Positions 22,275-30,755 of a stretch of 49,316 bases of DNA are shown piece after piece. Location of the stretch: the NCBI GenBank assembly GCA_910587995.1, contig CAJUNS010000020.1:1-49316 (forward strand), given 5' to 3'. The position numbers and the translations under genes are program-made. Source of the stretch: an uncultured Oscillospiraceae bacterium (GTDB taxonomy: Bacteria; Bacillota_A; Clostridia; Oscillospirales; Acutalibacteraceae). The notes below the pieces were generated by a model. It saw only the letters and a program-made list of their open reading frames with translations. It did not search any database and was not told where the DNA came from. Position 1 is the first letter of the stretch. Each line of letters starts with the position of its first letter.

Positions 22275-24707
22275 TTAATTGTAAGGAAGCAGTCTCATAT
22301 ATTCTTCCATATAATCCCAATCTGGTTCAAACACTCCTTCTATTCTTCTTGCCGGCAGATTTATTTGAGATTTTATCATCCTTTCTGGACGCCATTTTCT
22401 TCCATAAGCCCACCGATATTTGTCTATTTCAACTATTGTTGCTACAAATAAAGCTGTATATACGTTGAACTCCCCTTTCAAAATATAGAGTGGGTTCACA
22501 TCATGGCTACAAGTAAAAGGAATTGGTTGAAAGAAGGCACAACCGACAGAGCCGTTATTTGTGACACACAGAGCATTTTGGGGAAATATTTTTTCTTCAA
22601 TAGGAACGTCATGCTCATCTCCAGTTTTTGAAGCAGCATCTATATCTTCAATAGAATAATACTCAGTTACTCCATTACATCTTTCTGTAGCTCCTAAAAA
22701 AGGTATTTTGCCTTCTGTGCTATGTTCTGGTTTTCTATTATAAAATCCCTTCTTTACATCAAATATTTTTGAATACTCAAATCGTTTCCACTCGCTCGTG
22801 TCAATTTGTATGTACGTTTCCTCACGATTGGATGAAAGGTAGTTGAAATAATCCATCACAAACTGAGAATCAGGCATGAAATTTTTATCGAACAATTTTC
22901 CAATGTCAACCAAATAAGAAAGATATTTATTTATGGTCTTGGTAAAATCTGCTTTTTGTAACTTGGAATAATCGGTCTGCATATATGCTTCACACAGCCA
23001 CTCATCAGTAGAGCACACTCTATATGTGGCTGATAACCCCGCCTTTTCTTTTCTGTCTCTATAAAGTTCTATCCATTGCTTTTCAATTTCAATCCATTTG
23101 CTTTTTTTCGTTGTTGCATCGACTTGCTCAACTCGGCCAAGGTTCTTTCTTTTCTTAAACCCGTCATCCTTAAAATATCCGAAGAAAGTATCAGGGGTAG
23201 AAATATCTGAGTGCTTTTTACCAATTTTAAATACCATACAGCAAACTTGAACTGCCGCTCCAGGATGGAATATATCATTTGGTAAAGTAAATACCGCATC
23301 CAGAGAATTTTCTTTAAGTATATCTTCTTTTATAGTTTTCATAACGCCCTTAGTTCCTATAGCGCAAGCTATAGGAAGCAACACTGCCAGAGTAGCCGGA
23401 TGGTTAATGGAGTTCAAAGTATCAGCAATAAATTTAACAAAAAAGAGCCCCTTGGATGGATCCTCCTTTTTTTCCTTTGCCCATTCTTTGACGTAGACTT
23501 TAGGAAGGTGTATCCTTTGTCCATTATAAGGTGGATTCATCAAAATAATGTTAGGCTTTGCCTCTTTTATCCAATCAGCAAGATTAAAACAACTGCCTTG
23601 TCTTATATTTGAATTCCCGTCTGAATGTATTAACATATTTGTTGTAGCCAGACCATAAATATTTTCATCAAATTCTATACCAAATATTTGGTTTTTCTTT
23701 ACTGAATTTTGCTCCATTTCCGTAGCACAGTCATCAAGAGCTTGTGTCATAGCACGAACTAAGAATGAACCGCTGCCACAGCAAGGGTCAAGTACAACAG
23801 AATGCTTATTTACCCCAGTGATCTTTGCCATGAAATCTGTAATGTGATCTGGTGTAAACGCTTGATTCTTGTCTGATTTTCCCACATACTTATTGAATGT
23901 CACAAAAAACAGATTAAGCAAATCCTGACCAGACGTGCTTTTGTCATTAATGTACGGAAGAATTTTCCCTTTAATTTCTGTCAAAATTTCTCGCAAAGCC
24001 TCGACAGCTAAATTTCTGATATATTGATTGTTGAGCACATTACGATTTAAAAGGGTAAGCTTTTCAGCCTTATTAATATCATTTGTGAGCAGGCTCTCAA
24101 GTATCTCCTTGATTCGTACACGTATTTGAGCAGCCGTCAAAGAGGAAACCGTATAATCAAGTCCATTTTTGAGCGCAAGTACGCAGGTCCCTACGAACTG
24201 ACTCCGCAGTTTCTCGGGAACACTATGCCTATGGAGCATCTCATTTAGCTTATAGGTGTTCTGCATGATCTTTTCTTTATTATTGATCTTTGAAGTGTAA
24301 AAATCAATATATTCTTCTATGGTGCGAAGAGCTGTTTCCTGAGTCAAGCGTTCCCCTTCCGAAACGACCCCTCGCCATACTAATATGTTATCATCAAGAG
24401 TATTTGCTAATATAGCAACAATTTTATTACCAGTTAATGCTTTTTCATACTCAACATAAGCCGAGAGTTGAGCCTTTGCCGCTGCCAAATTCGTAGAGAA
24501 TTTAGGTTTTGTTTCTACAAGAACAGATACACCGTCTTTCACAAATCTGATATCTAACTTTTCATAGACCCTTCCAGTAGGATTTTGAATCGGAGAAAAT
24601 GATAAAGCAGCTGCTCTGAAGGCTTTTGGATAACTAAATTCATCATTTTCAATATTACTAACCAGTGATTCTCTGCCAATGGTAGTGATTATGTCTACTC
24701 TAACCAC
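22275..24707 (-). CDS. Type IIG-like restriction-modification protein (nuclease-like, methylase and specificity regions)
   Basis: 810 residues. N-terminus (about 1-95): KLDIRFVKDG then VLVETKPKF, a D...E-x-K arrangement like a PD-(D/E)xK nuclease. Middle: N6-adenine methylase with LDPCCGSGSFLVRAM (SAM motif I) and ILMNPPYNG (catalytic motif IV). C-terminus (about 660-810): a type I S-subunit-like target recognition region (EWKRFEYSKIFDVKKGFYNR ... GKIPFLGATERCNG). It could cut and protect DNA on its own or act as the methylase/sensor of the three-gene unit. The GTG start has GAGGAG upstream. AT-rich relative to the chromosome, indicating transfer. Confidence 0.82.
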   Translation of the reverse strand: MVRVDIITTIGRESLVSNIENDEFSYPKAFRAAALSFSPIQNPTGRVYEKLDIRFVKDGVSVLVETKPKFSTNLAAAKAQLSAYVEYEKALTGNKIVAILANTLDDNILVWRGVVSEGERLTQETALRTIEEYIDFYTSKINNKEKIMQNTYKLNEMLHRHSVPEKLRSQFVGTCVLALKNGLDYTVSSLTAAQIRVRIKEILESLLTNDINKAEKLTLLNRNVLNNQYIRNLAVEALREILTEIKGKILPYINDKSTSGQDLLNLFFVTFNKYVGKSDKNQAFTPDHITDFMAKITGVNKHSVVLDPCCGSGSFLVRAMTQALDDCATEMEQNSVKKNQIFGIEFDENIYGLATTNMLIHSDGNSNIRQGSCFNLADWIKEAKPNIILMNPPYNGQRIHLPKVYVKEWAKEKKEDPSKGLFFVKFIADTLNSINHPATLAVLLPIACAIGTKGVMKTIKEDILKENSLDAVFTLPNDIFHPGAAVQVCCMVFKIGKKHSDISTPDTFFGYFKDDGFKKRKNLGRVEQVDATTKKSKWIEIEKQWIELYRDRKEKAGLSATYRVCSTDEWLCEAYMQTDYSKLQKADFTKTINKYLSYLVDIGKLFDKNFMPDSQFVMDYFNYLSSNREETYIQIDTSEWKRFEYSKIFDVKKGFYNRKPEHSTEGKIPFLGATERCNGVTEYYSIEDIDAASKTGDEHDVPIEEKIFPQNALCVTNNGSVGCAFFQPIPFTCSHDVNPLYILKGEFNVYTALFVATIVEIDKYRWAYGRKWRPERMIKSQINLPARRIEGVFEPDWDYMEEYMRLLPYN

Positions 24708-24952
24708 GTTAACTCCTCAAAACATCAAAATTCTCGTTGTGAAATCGATCCAGTTCCATTTTATACCAGTACACATTTCATCATACATCTTACACATGTC
24801 AATAATAGCTTCAAGCTATTTCAGTTCAAGTGTACCTGATTGCTTCAATTTTTTCAAGACATCTCCACCGCTTTGCACAAAAATAAAGCTAGGCAACACC
24901 GCACAATGGTGAGTACATGAAAAGTCGTAGATGAATTGGTATGTACAGCGAA

Positions 24953-25525
24953 TCAAGATAATAAGGGAAATCTACCCCAGTGAGTCTCTTCTGTCATCCA
25001 CAGCACCGTGTCGATGGCCTCTTGGTGTTCTTAGAAACCCAGGCCGTACTTTTTGCCGTTCAAGTCCTTTTCCAAGTCAGAAAGGTATGTCAGCAGATTG
25101 CCGGTGTTCTCGTCTTGGGGTGCGGCGACGATGTAGGCCCGAATGGTGGAAATTTTGGAGAGCAGGTCGTCTCGCTTTTGTTTGGAGAGGTTGGTGGACA
25201 TATCAGTTTCCTCTCGTATGTTTTGCAGCTTCTTCTGTGAGCTTTTCTGCGACCTTTTCGCCATCTTCTCACCGCGCAGCTTATTCAAAAATTGATAGCA
25301 GGCAGATGCAGCATCCTGTGGAGTCTGCGCTGGCGTTCTACCCTTGTTATACTGATTCGCTTCGTCCTTGTATTTTTCCAATATTTCACCAATAAGTTGG
25401 TCAACATCATACCATCTTCCCTGTTGTATCAAAGACTCCAGAGCGTATATGTAATGGCCAATATCTGCTATGTCCTTAGCGTCTTTGACCTCGTGGGCCA
25501 GCTTAATATATTCAAACTCGGACAT
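24953..25525 (-). pseudogene. Decayed N-terminus of a type III-like DNA methyltransferase
   Basis: An open reading from 25525 to 25031 (164 codons). Its second half (MSTNLSKQKRDDLLSKISTI ... ENTGNLLTYLSDLEKDLNGK) matches my memory of the start of site-specific methyltransferases of type III (Mod-like) systems. These go on K-Y-G-L-x-F-E-E-H-x-E-A-I-D. Here KKYGLGF hits a stop, but EHQEAIDTVLW continues in a shifted frame to a stop at 24953. The catalytic domains are missing. The first half (MSEFEYIKLAHEVKDAKDIA...) may be a separate small protein fused in frame. It suggests an older restriction system was lost here. The gap 24708-24952 holds no other gene. Confidence 0.5.
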
Positions 25526-25643
25526 AAGTCGCTCCTTTAATACAATTTTCCTTATTCTACCACGTTTTCAAATGAAAATCAACTGTATAGCAAATATTTG
25601 CGAAATCTTTGAGTTAAAACATACAATATATTGTGTGGGGACG

Positions 25644-25740
25644 GTCACGGACATTTTGTCCGTGACCACTTTGCGGCGGCGTGGCCAAAACAGTTTCGCC
25701 CACGTCATTTATCTGGTCACGGCGAATTCCACCGTGACCG
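25644..25740. repeat. Paired GGTCACGG/CCGTGACC hairpins
   Basis: GGTCACGGACA (25644-25654) pairs with TGTCCGTGACC (25658-25668). A second hairpin uses GGTCACGG (25716-25723) and CCGTGACC (25733-25740). Four copies of one 8-bp half-site within 100 bp suggest a protein-binding array such as an origin or a transfer/partition site. The surrounding stretch 25526-25882 has no gene I can support. Confidence 0.6.
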
Positions 25741-25882
25741 CTCGCATAATCGTTTCATCAAATTACCGCTCTGGTCAGCAAACTTTTGCCAATAACTAGA
25801 TCACACTCCTAGCGTGACAAGCAAAATGCCTGCCACGTCCTAAAACCGGCAAAATGACGGTTTTTGCTCAGAGATTTGATTT

Positions 25883-26491
25883 TCAATCTTTATCTTGCTC
25901 AGCTTTTAGTATTTCGTAGATACTATCAGAAACGTCTTTCTTCTCTCCTGCTATTTCAGTTTCCCAATCTCGAATAACATTTCCTAGGCTGTTTGTAGCG
26001 AGAAAGTGTTCAATGAAAACGGCGTTCAGCAATTTGTTTTTCTCTCTTCTTTCCATTTTTTCGCCCTCAGCAATCTTCTGTACTTCCAGGCTAAAGCGGT
26101 ATCTCAGCATACTTTTCATAACCTCACGGAACTCTTCACTGGCAAAGAGCGCATCCAATGTTCCGGGATAGTCTTTTGAAAATTCTCCAAATTCCTGCAA
26201 AAACGCTACACTTTCCTCGCTCATATTGAGAAATTTACACACCCCAGCCAAATCTATATCAAAGCTCTTGGCCCCGCCCTGCCGCCCCACCAGCCAGTCG
26301 CAGGACACATCGAAATACTCCGCTATTTGTAACAGCTTGTCAGCGTTCGGCTGTCCTATACCCATGGTGTATTGGCTAACTGCCTGTCGTGATATACCCA
26401 GCTCTCTTGCAACCGCTGTGATGGTAGTGGGCTTTTCTTCAATTAGCTGCCTGAGCCGAGTAGGGAATATGTCATTATATTTGTCTGACAA
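25883..26491 (-). CDS. XRE-family repressor of the primase/mobilization module
   Basis: 202 residues: N-terminal helix-turn-helix (ITAVARELGISRQAVSQYTM, about residues 23-42) with the following QPNADKLLQIAEYFDVSCDW, typical of Cro/CI-type regulators. A helical C-terminal region with no peptidase motif follows. It is divergent from the genes at 26638 onward, and a dyad operator overlaps their promoter, so it probably represses the primase/mob transcript and possibly itself. Confidence 0.82.
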   Translation of the reverse strand: MSDKYNDIFPTRLRQLIEEKPTTITAVARELGISRQAVSQYTMGIGQPNADKLLQIAEYFDVSCDWLVGRQGGAKSFDIDLAGVCKFLNMSEESVAFLQEFGEFSKDYPGTLDALFASEEFREVMKSMLRYRFSLEVQKIAEGEKMERREKNKLLNAVFIEHFLATNSLGNVIRDWETEIAGEKKDVSDSIYEILKAEQDKD

Positions 26492-26553
26492 GAATTCTAC
26501 CTCCTTTTATAGTGCGCGATTTTCTTGCGATTCCACAAATTCAGAAAGAAATA

Positions 26554-26597
26554 TTGACTTTATTTTTTTCTTGCTCTATACTGAGTATAGCAAGAAA
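26554..26597 (+). promoter_or_regulatory. Promoter with overlapping operator for the primase/mob transcript
   Basis: TTGACT (26554-26559), 17 nt, TATACT (26577-26582). A palindrome CTATACT-G-AGTATAG (26576-26590) covers the -10 box and is flanked by TTCTTG and CAAGAA, so a bound repressor would block RNA polymerase. Another TTTCTTGC half-site lies at about 26521-26528. Confidence 0.75.
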
Positions 26598-26637
26598 TAA
26601 GGCTACTGTCAAGTGGTTATTAAAAGGAGGAATTTCT

Positions 26638-26796
26638 ATAGCAGAAACAAAAACCATTCAAGAGCTGGAGCAAGAAGCCCAGCGAGAGTACCAGCGCCAG
26701 TGGCGCAGGAAGAACCCCGATAAGGTGAGGGAGATGAACCGTCGCTATTGGGAGAAAAAGGCCCGGGAGAAGGCAAAAGAGGGGGTGAAGCGATGA
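26638..26796 (+). CDS. Small basic protein, apparent AUA start
   Basis: 52 residues (ATA as start, then AETKTIQELEQEAQREYQRQ ... DKVREMNRRYWEKKAREKAK), highly charged and helical. Proteins of this type precede P4-like primases in clostridial elements, with no known role. After the promoter at 26554-26582 there is no in-frame ATG, GTG or TTG, but a perfect GGAGG (26626-26630) stands 7 nt before ATA 26638. Its stop overlaps the next gene as ATGA. I infer AUA initiation, probably weak. Confidence 0.6.
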   Translation: MAETKTIQELEQEAQREYQRQWRRKNPDKVREMNRRYWEKKAREKAKEGVKR

Positions 26797-27656
26797 CAAA
26801 TTTCTCTAACTGTCTGGTTAAATTTGCTCCTGAAGCTAACTCCCGATACACAACGACCGACATTGGCAACAGCAATCTGTTCGCCGATTATTACCGCGAC
26901 GTCGCCCGCTACGTCCCCGAGCGGAAGATGTGGTACATCTTCACTGGTAAAATGTGGGAGCCGGACATTGGCAATCTCCAGGCTATGGAGCTATGCAAAA
27001 GGTTGGCTGACGAGTTGGTGATTTACGCCGTATCTCTCCCTGACGGACGTGAGCGTAATGAGTACCGCAAGGCTGTTGAGCGCTGGCAAATTCGCCATTA
27101 CCGGGAGATTATCTTGAAAGACGCAATGGGCATTTACCCGGCAAAGCTCAGTGATTTTGATAGCGACCCGTACCTGTTCAACTGCAAAAACGGCACACTG
27201 GATTTGCGCACCAGGGCGTTCCATGAGCACGATCCGGCTGATATGCTGGCAACTATTTCCGGCGTAAAGTATGACCCGGATGCTCGTTCCACCCTGTGGG
27301 GAAAGATAATTTCTGACGTTATGCAAGGTGACTTGAACCTCTCAGCCTACCTGCAAAAGGCCCTGGGCTACGGCCTGACGGGGAACACTTCCGAGGAGTG
27401 TTTCTTTCTCCTCTACGGCTCCACCACCCGCAACGGCAAGGGCACCGTCATGGAGACTTACATGAAAATGCTTGGCGGCTACGGCAAGGCCGCCCGGCCC
27501 GAGACCATCGCCTTGCGGCAAAATTACAACAGCTCCGGCCCCTCTGAGGACATTGCAAAGCTGGCCGGAGCGAGGGCAGTGAACATCTCTGAACCAGACA
27601 AGCAGATGGTTTTGAGCGCCGCTCTGGTGAAAACGCTCACCGCAACGACACCATGA
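26793..27656 (+). pseudogene. P4-type primase/helicase, N-terminal part (frameshifted)
   Basis: 287 residues of a phage/plasmid primase of the P4/D5 family. It includes the N-terminal D5 region (GKMWEPDIGNLQAMELCKRL ... DSDPYLFNCKNGTLDLRT) and Walker A LYGSTTRNGKGT. The frame ends after LVKTLTATTP. The family continues K-T-L-T-G-N-D-T-M-S-A-R-F, and that sequence is present if one base (a G after ACC near 27640) is restored. The C-terminal part follows as a separate frame from 27653. A single-base deletion is the simplest reading; programmed frameshifting or coupling through the ATGA overlap are alternatives. Confidence 0.78.
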
Positions 27657-28225
27657 GCGCCCGATTCCTCAACGAAAACAGCTTTGAGTTCAAGCCGCAA
27701 TTTAAGCTTTTCATCAACACAAACCACCTACCGAAAGCCAATGACGTGACGATTTTCAGCTCCGGGCGAGTGAAAGTGCTGCCGTTTAACCGTCATTTTG
27801 AGCCGAAGAAGCAGGATAAATCCCTCAAAAAGCGGCTTGAGAAAGAGTTGCCCGGCGTGTTGAATTGGTGCCTGGAGGGACTTTGGCTCATGCGGGAAAC
27901 AGGTTTTGAACCGCCCAAATCAGTGCAAACAGCCACTGCTCAGTACCAGCATGACAGCGACAAGCTGACACGCTTTGTGGAGGAAATGCTCACGCCAGCC
28001 CCCGATGGCGAAGTCAGAACTGAAGATGTTTACCGCGAATATCGGGCCTGGTGTACGCAAAACGGGCAGTACGCAGACGCTTATCCCACATTCAAACAGG
28101 GCATGGAAGGGTACGCGCAAATAAGGAAAAAGCGGCCCAAGGGGGCCGGGAAGTTAGTTAATCCAACGGCCATGTTCTGTGGTGTACAGCTTAAAGTGGG
28201 CACCGCTTTCCAACCGCAAACCTGA
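27653..28225 (+). pseudogene. P4-type primase/helicase, C-terminal part
   Basis: 190 residues continuing the same enzyme: MSARFLNENSFEFKPQFKLF, then the helicase sensor segment INTNHLPKANDVTIFSSGRV and arginine-bearing KVLPFNRHFEP, then the C-terminal winged-helix domain (DKLTRFVEEMLTPAPDGEVR ... KKRPKGAGKL). It begins with ATG in an ATGA overlap with the stop of the first part, so some translation by coupling is possible. On its own it lacks Walker A and would not be an active helicase. Confidence 0.78.
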
Positions 28226-28226
28226 C

Positions 28227-28315
28227 GGTGTTCCAAGTGTTCCAGGCTAAAACATTACCTCCTACGCGAGAGCAAATATTTTTACCTCTATGTTCCGTTG
28301 GAACACCTGGAACAC
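28227..28315. repeat. GTGTTCC inverted-repeat array, possible origin
   Basis: GGTGTTCCA (28227-28235) and GTGTTCCAGG (28237-28246) are mirrored by TGGAACACC (28299-28307) and CCTGGAACAC (28306-28315). Two tandem half-sites facing two inverted ones, directly after the primase gene, are a reasonable candidate for the element's replication origin. Confidence 0.5.
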
Positions 28316-28418
28316 GTTAAGATTTGACCCTTGAAGACTGCCCCGCAGGGGCTAACTTCTGAAACCGAGTTTTTACGAGGTTTTAGAATGAGCCAGCATC
28401 GCATTTGTCCAGACACCC

Positions 28419-28466
28419 GTGCGGACACGTGTGCGGACAATGCCAACTGGATAGGGCGAACCCTAT
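28419..28466 (+). other. Candidate oriT region before the MobC-like gene
   Basis: A direct repeat GTGCGGACA (28419-28427, 28431-28439) is followed by the hairpin ATAGGG-cgaa-CCCTAT (28451-28466) and then GACCCC, 40-50 bp upstream of the mobC-like gene. Direct repeats plus a hairpin next to a relaxosome gene fit a transfer origin. No nick site is proven. Confidence 0.4.
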
Positions 28467-28512
28467 GACCCCATATTTTTAGCGTTATAACACAATAGAA
28501 AGGATGATTTTT

Positions 28513-28860
28513 ATAGGCAATCAGAAGAAATTTGACATGAGGATGACCGAGCAGGACTACAAGCGGCTTACCCGAAAAGCACGCAAGTGCGGGCTGACCA
28601 GATCTGGCTACATACGACTCTTGATTCACGACTACACCCCCCGCGAGACTCCACCCGCTGACTATTTTGGCATGACCCGGGAGCTAAAAGAGATTGGCGG
28701 CAACATGAACCAAATCGCTTTTATGGCTAATGCCACCGGCCTTGTGGATGAGGGAAAGTATTATGAGGAGGTAATACGCCTGCGGGACGCCCTGCGGCGA
28801 ATTGAGCAAGCTGTTACTGGAGTGAAAGATGCTCCAGCTGACTTTGATGAAGAAAGTTAA
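28513..28860 (+). CDS. MobC-like relaxosome protein, apparent AUA start
   Basis: 115 residues (ATA, then GNQKKFDMRMTEQDYKRLTR ... GLTRSGYIRLLIHDYTPRE ... LKEIGGNMNQIAFMANATG). The N-terminal ribbon-helix-helix and the later E-I-x-x-N-x-N-Q-I are the MobC signature; such proteins bind oriT and assist a relaxase. No relaxase gene follows, so the element cannot mobilise itself alone. The start is odd: ATG 28504 abuts the ribosome site AGAAAGG with no spacing, while ATA 28513 is 9 nt away and matches where homologues begin. Confidence 0.78.
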   Translation: MGNQKKFDMRMTEQDYKRLTRKARKCGLTRSGYIRLLIHDYTPRETPPADYFGMTRELKEIGGNMNQIAFMANATGLVDEGKYYEEVIRLRDALRRIEQAVTGVKDAPADFDEES

Positions 28861-28932
28861 GATACGGCGCCATGAGCAAGCATATTGTACAAGCCACCAG
28901 ACATATGAGTAGCTGAAATGGAGGTGCCGCCT

Positions 28933-29157
28933 TTGCCCAAGAGCCAGCCATTTAAGATTGTCATGCACTACCCACAGACCGAAGATGGAATGCGCCAGCT
29001 GTCCCAGCGAGTGGCCCAGGCCCATGCGGACACGGTGATACATAAAGCCAACGGTACGCGGGGTTCTGTTAGAGAAAGAATTGAGTTGATGAAAGCAGTG
29101 ACCAACGCCGCGAAAAGTGAGCGCGCAAGTCCCGCCACTGATGAACTAAGTCGCTGA
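28933..29157 (+). CDS. Small protein of unknown function in the mobilization module
   Basis: 74 residues from TTG 28933 (GGAGG 8 nt upstream): PKSQPFKIVMHYPQTEDGMR then QLSQRVAQAHADTVIHKANG. An ATG at 28918 overlaps the ribosome site. No recognised domain. In intact elements a relaxase would be expected near here. After 29157 there is only a possible 10-codon frame (29247-29279) and a terminator. Confidence 0.5.
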   Translation: MPKSQPFKIVMHYPQTEDGMRQLSQRVAQAHADTVIHKANGTRGSVRERIELMKAVTNAAKSERASPATDELSR

Positions 29158-29277
29158 CACAGTTAAAATAAGCTTAAAACTAAACTGAAAATATTATCAA
29201 AAAATGAATTAACAAACAAAAATACGGATAGGAGAAAAGCTGTCCATGAAAAATTTAATATCGCGGCTTAATGCGTA

Positions 29278-29311
29278 AAAGTCCCAGAGAGTGTTTCTCT
29301 CCGGGACTTTT
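29278..29311. terminator. Bidirectional terminator
   Basis: AAAAGTCCCAGAGAG pairs with TCTCTCCGGGACTTTT. It separates the plus-strand mobilization genes from the minus-strand zinc-ribbon gene. Confidence 0.75.
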
Positions 29312-29326
29312 GCTTTACCGTTACGA

Positions 29327-29695
29327 TTATGGCAAGGGGCCATTTTGACCCCTTAGCTTATCCGTAACGCTCCGGCGATAAGCCCGCTGGCGGCAGGCGT
29401 TGCAGCAATAGAGCGCGTCCGAACGCTTCGGCGTAAAGGCTTTTCCGCAGCTCTTGCAGACCCGGTTTTGCCTTTTCTCGAACCGCCGCTGCTTCAAATC
29501 TTTCTGATATCCCCGGTTTCCACACAGGCTGTAATGGCAATATCTCTTGCTGGCGATCTGCGTATAGAACACCCGCCCACAGCCTTTGCAGATGATTTTC
29601 CGAACCGATAAATCCGGCTCAGCTCCGGAGATTTTTTCCTCATACCACTGCTTCAGTATCTCTTGATTTTCGTACTCCCAATCACAATTCCACAT
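29327..29695 (-). CDS. Zinc-ribbon protein of unknown function
   Basis: 122 residues with two treble-clef or ribbon-like cysteine sets: CKGCGRVFYTQIASKRYC ... C, and CKSCGKAFTPKRSDALYC then CNACRQRAYRR. The F-x-x-K-R-x-x-x-x-Y-C spacing is like zinc fingers that bind nucleic acid. It may be a regulator of the element; no partner is obvious. It ends next to a bidirectional terminator. Confidence 0.65.
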   Translation of the reverse strand: MWNCDWEYENQEILKQWYEEKISGAEPDLSVRKIICKGCGRVFYTQIASKRYCHYSLCGNRGYQKDLKQRRFEKRQNRVCKSCGKAFTPKRSDALYCCNACRQRAYRRSVTDKLRGQNGPLP

Positions 29696-29796
29696 GGAAA
29701 TTCCCTTCTTTCACGAACGGGTGGGCCAATAATTGGCACTACCCATGAAGTTCCAGGGAGATGTTTCTTGAAAGTGTTCTCCCCGGGGCCTTTGCA

Positions 29797-30348
29797 TTAC
29801 AAAATATCCATGAGTTCTTTCAGCCACTCCGGCGGGCTTTGGGTAATGGGGAGCAGTTCCCCATTCTCGTACCGGGCAACCTCCACGAAGCCGTTGTCGT
29901 TGTCAAAGAAACAGGCTTCGTCGCAGTAGGGCAATACCTTTACAAGTGCCTCGAACCGCCCGGCATACCGCCGTTCCACGTCCTGCCGGGGGATGTTGTG
30001 CCCGCCCTTTCGCACCCGATTCTCAATGCGCGAAAGGCTTTCCTCCAAGCTGTCCAGCCCCACATAGTAGAGCCGGATGGTGTAGCCCAGCTCCTTCGCT
30101 TGACGGATGGTGCGCTCCGTTCTGGCCCCGGCCAGGGTGGTCTCCTGGGTGAAGTTCAGGCCCTTTGCAAGGCAATCGTTAATTTTCTCAACCGCCGCCC
30201 GGCCACCGGCCCCATAGCCGCCCAATTTTGCCGAGAGCTTGTCCGGGTCGATGATGGTACCCAGGTCGTTCCGCTCCGCTTTTAATGTGCCGGTCAGGCT
30301 GGATTTTCCGCAGCCGTTCACGCCGCCGATGATGGTGTATAGCTTCAC
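29797..30348 (-). CDS. Zeta toxin-like P-loop kinase
   Basis: 183 residues: Walker A TIIGGVNGCGKSSL near the start, then IDPDKLSAKLG, FTQETTLAG (the zeta-family T-E-T/S-x-L segment), and LGYTIRLYYVGLDSLEESLS with downstream RIENRVRKGGHNIP and arginines RRYAGRF. Zeta kinases phosphorylate UDP-N-acetylglucosamine and poison wall synthesis. No epsilon-type antitoxin gene is next to it, so it may be a housekeeping or stand-alone member of the family. Confidence 0.75.
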   Translation of the reverse strand: MKLYTIIGGVNGCGKSSLTGTLKAERNDLGTIIDPDKLSAKLGGYGAGGRAAVEKINDCLAKGLNFTQETTLAGARTERTIRQAKELGYTIRLYYVGLDSLEESLSRIENRVRKGGHNIPRQDVERRYAGRFEALVKVLPYCDEACFFDNDNGFVEVARYENGELLPITQSPPEWLKELMDIL

Positions 30349-30440
30349 GATGTGTTCCCCCGCTGTGCTGGATTTTTTATATTATAGCACATCCTCCCCG
30401 GGATGGAAAGGGGAAATATGGATTGCTGCAAAATTCGCGG

Positions 30441-30480
30441 TTGAATTTATCATCGTGATGGTGTATACTAAAGGTATCAC
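30441..30480 (+). promoter_or_regulatory. Promoter and dyad of the Phd/RelE operon
   Basis: TTGAAT (30441-30446), 17 nt, TATACT (30464-30469). GTGAT and ATCAC flank the -10 box as an inverted repeat (about 30455-30480), a likely site for autorepression by the antitoxin complex. Confidence 0.6.
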
Positions 30481-30500
30481 AAAATAAGGAGCTGAATTTT

Positions 30501-30755
30501 ATGCCAAACATCAAGCCTGTGTCCGACCTGCGAAACTACACCGAAGTCCTCCGGGACGTCGCCGAGGGCGCGCCAGTTTTCCTGACCCGCAACGGCCGGG
30601 GGCGCTATGCCATCCTGGATATGGCCGACTATGAAAAGCTGCAAGCCTCTATCTGGCTGATGAACGAGTTGGAAAAGGGGCGGCGCTCCGGGGAGGAAAA
30701 GGGGTGGCTGAGCATTGAGGAAGTGGAAAGGAGCCTGGGGATTGCCGATGACTAA
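30501..30755 (+). CDS. Phd/YefM-type antitoxin
   Basis: 84 residues: N-terminal DNA-binding fold (KPVSDLRNYTEVLRDVAEGA ... VFLTRNGRGRYAILDMADYE), the hallmark Phd/YefM pattern, and a charged C-terminal tail (LEKGRRSGEEKGWLSIEEVE) that would wrap the toxin. AAGGAG precedes the ATG. It overlaps the toxin gene by 8 nt. It probably represses its own promoter together with the toxin. Confidence 0.88.
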   Translation: MPNIKPVSDLRNYTEVLRDVAEGAPVFLTRNGRGRYAILDMADYEKLQASIWLMNELEKGRRSGEEKGWLSIEEVERSLGIADD

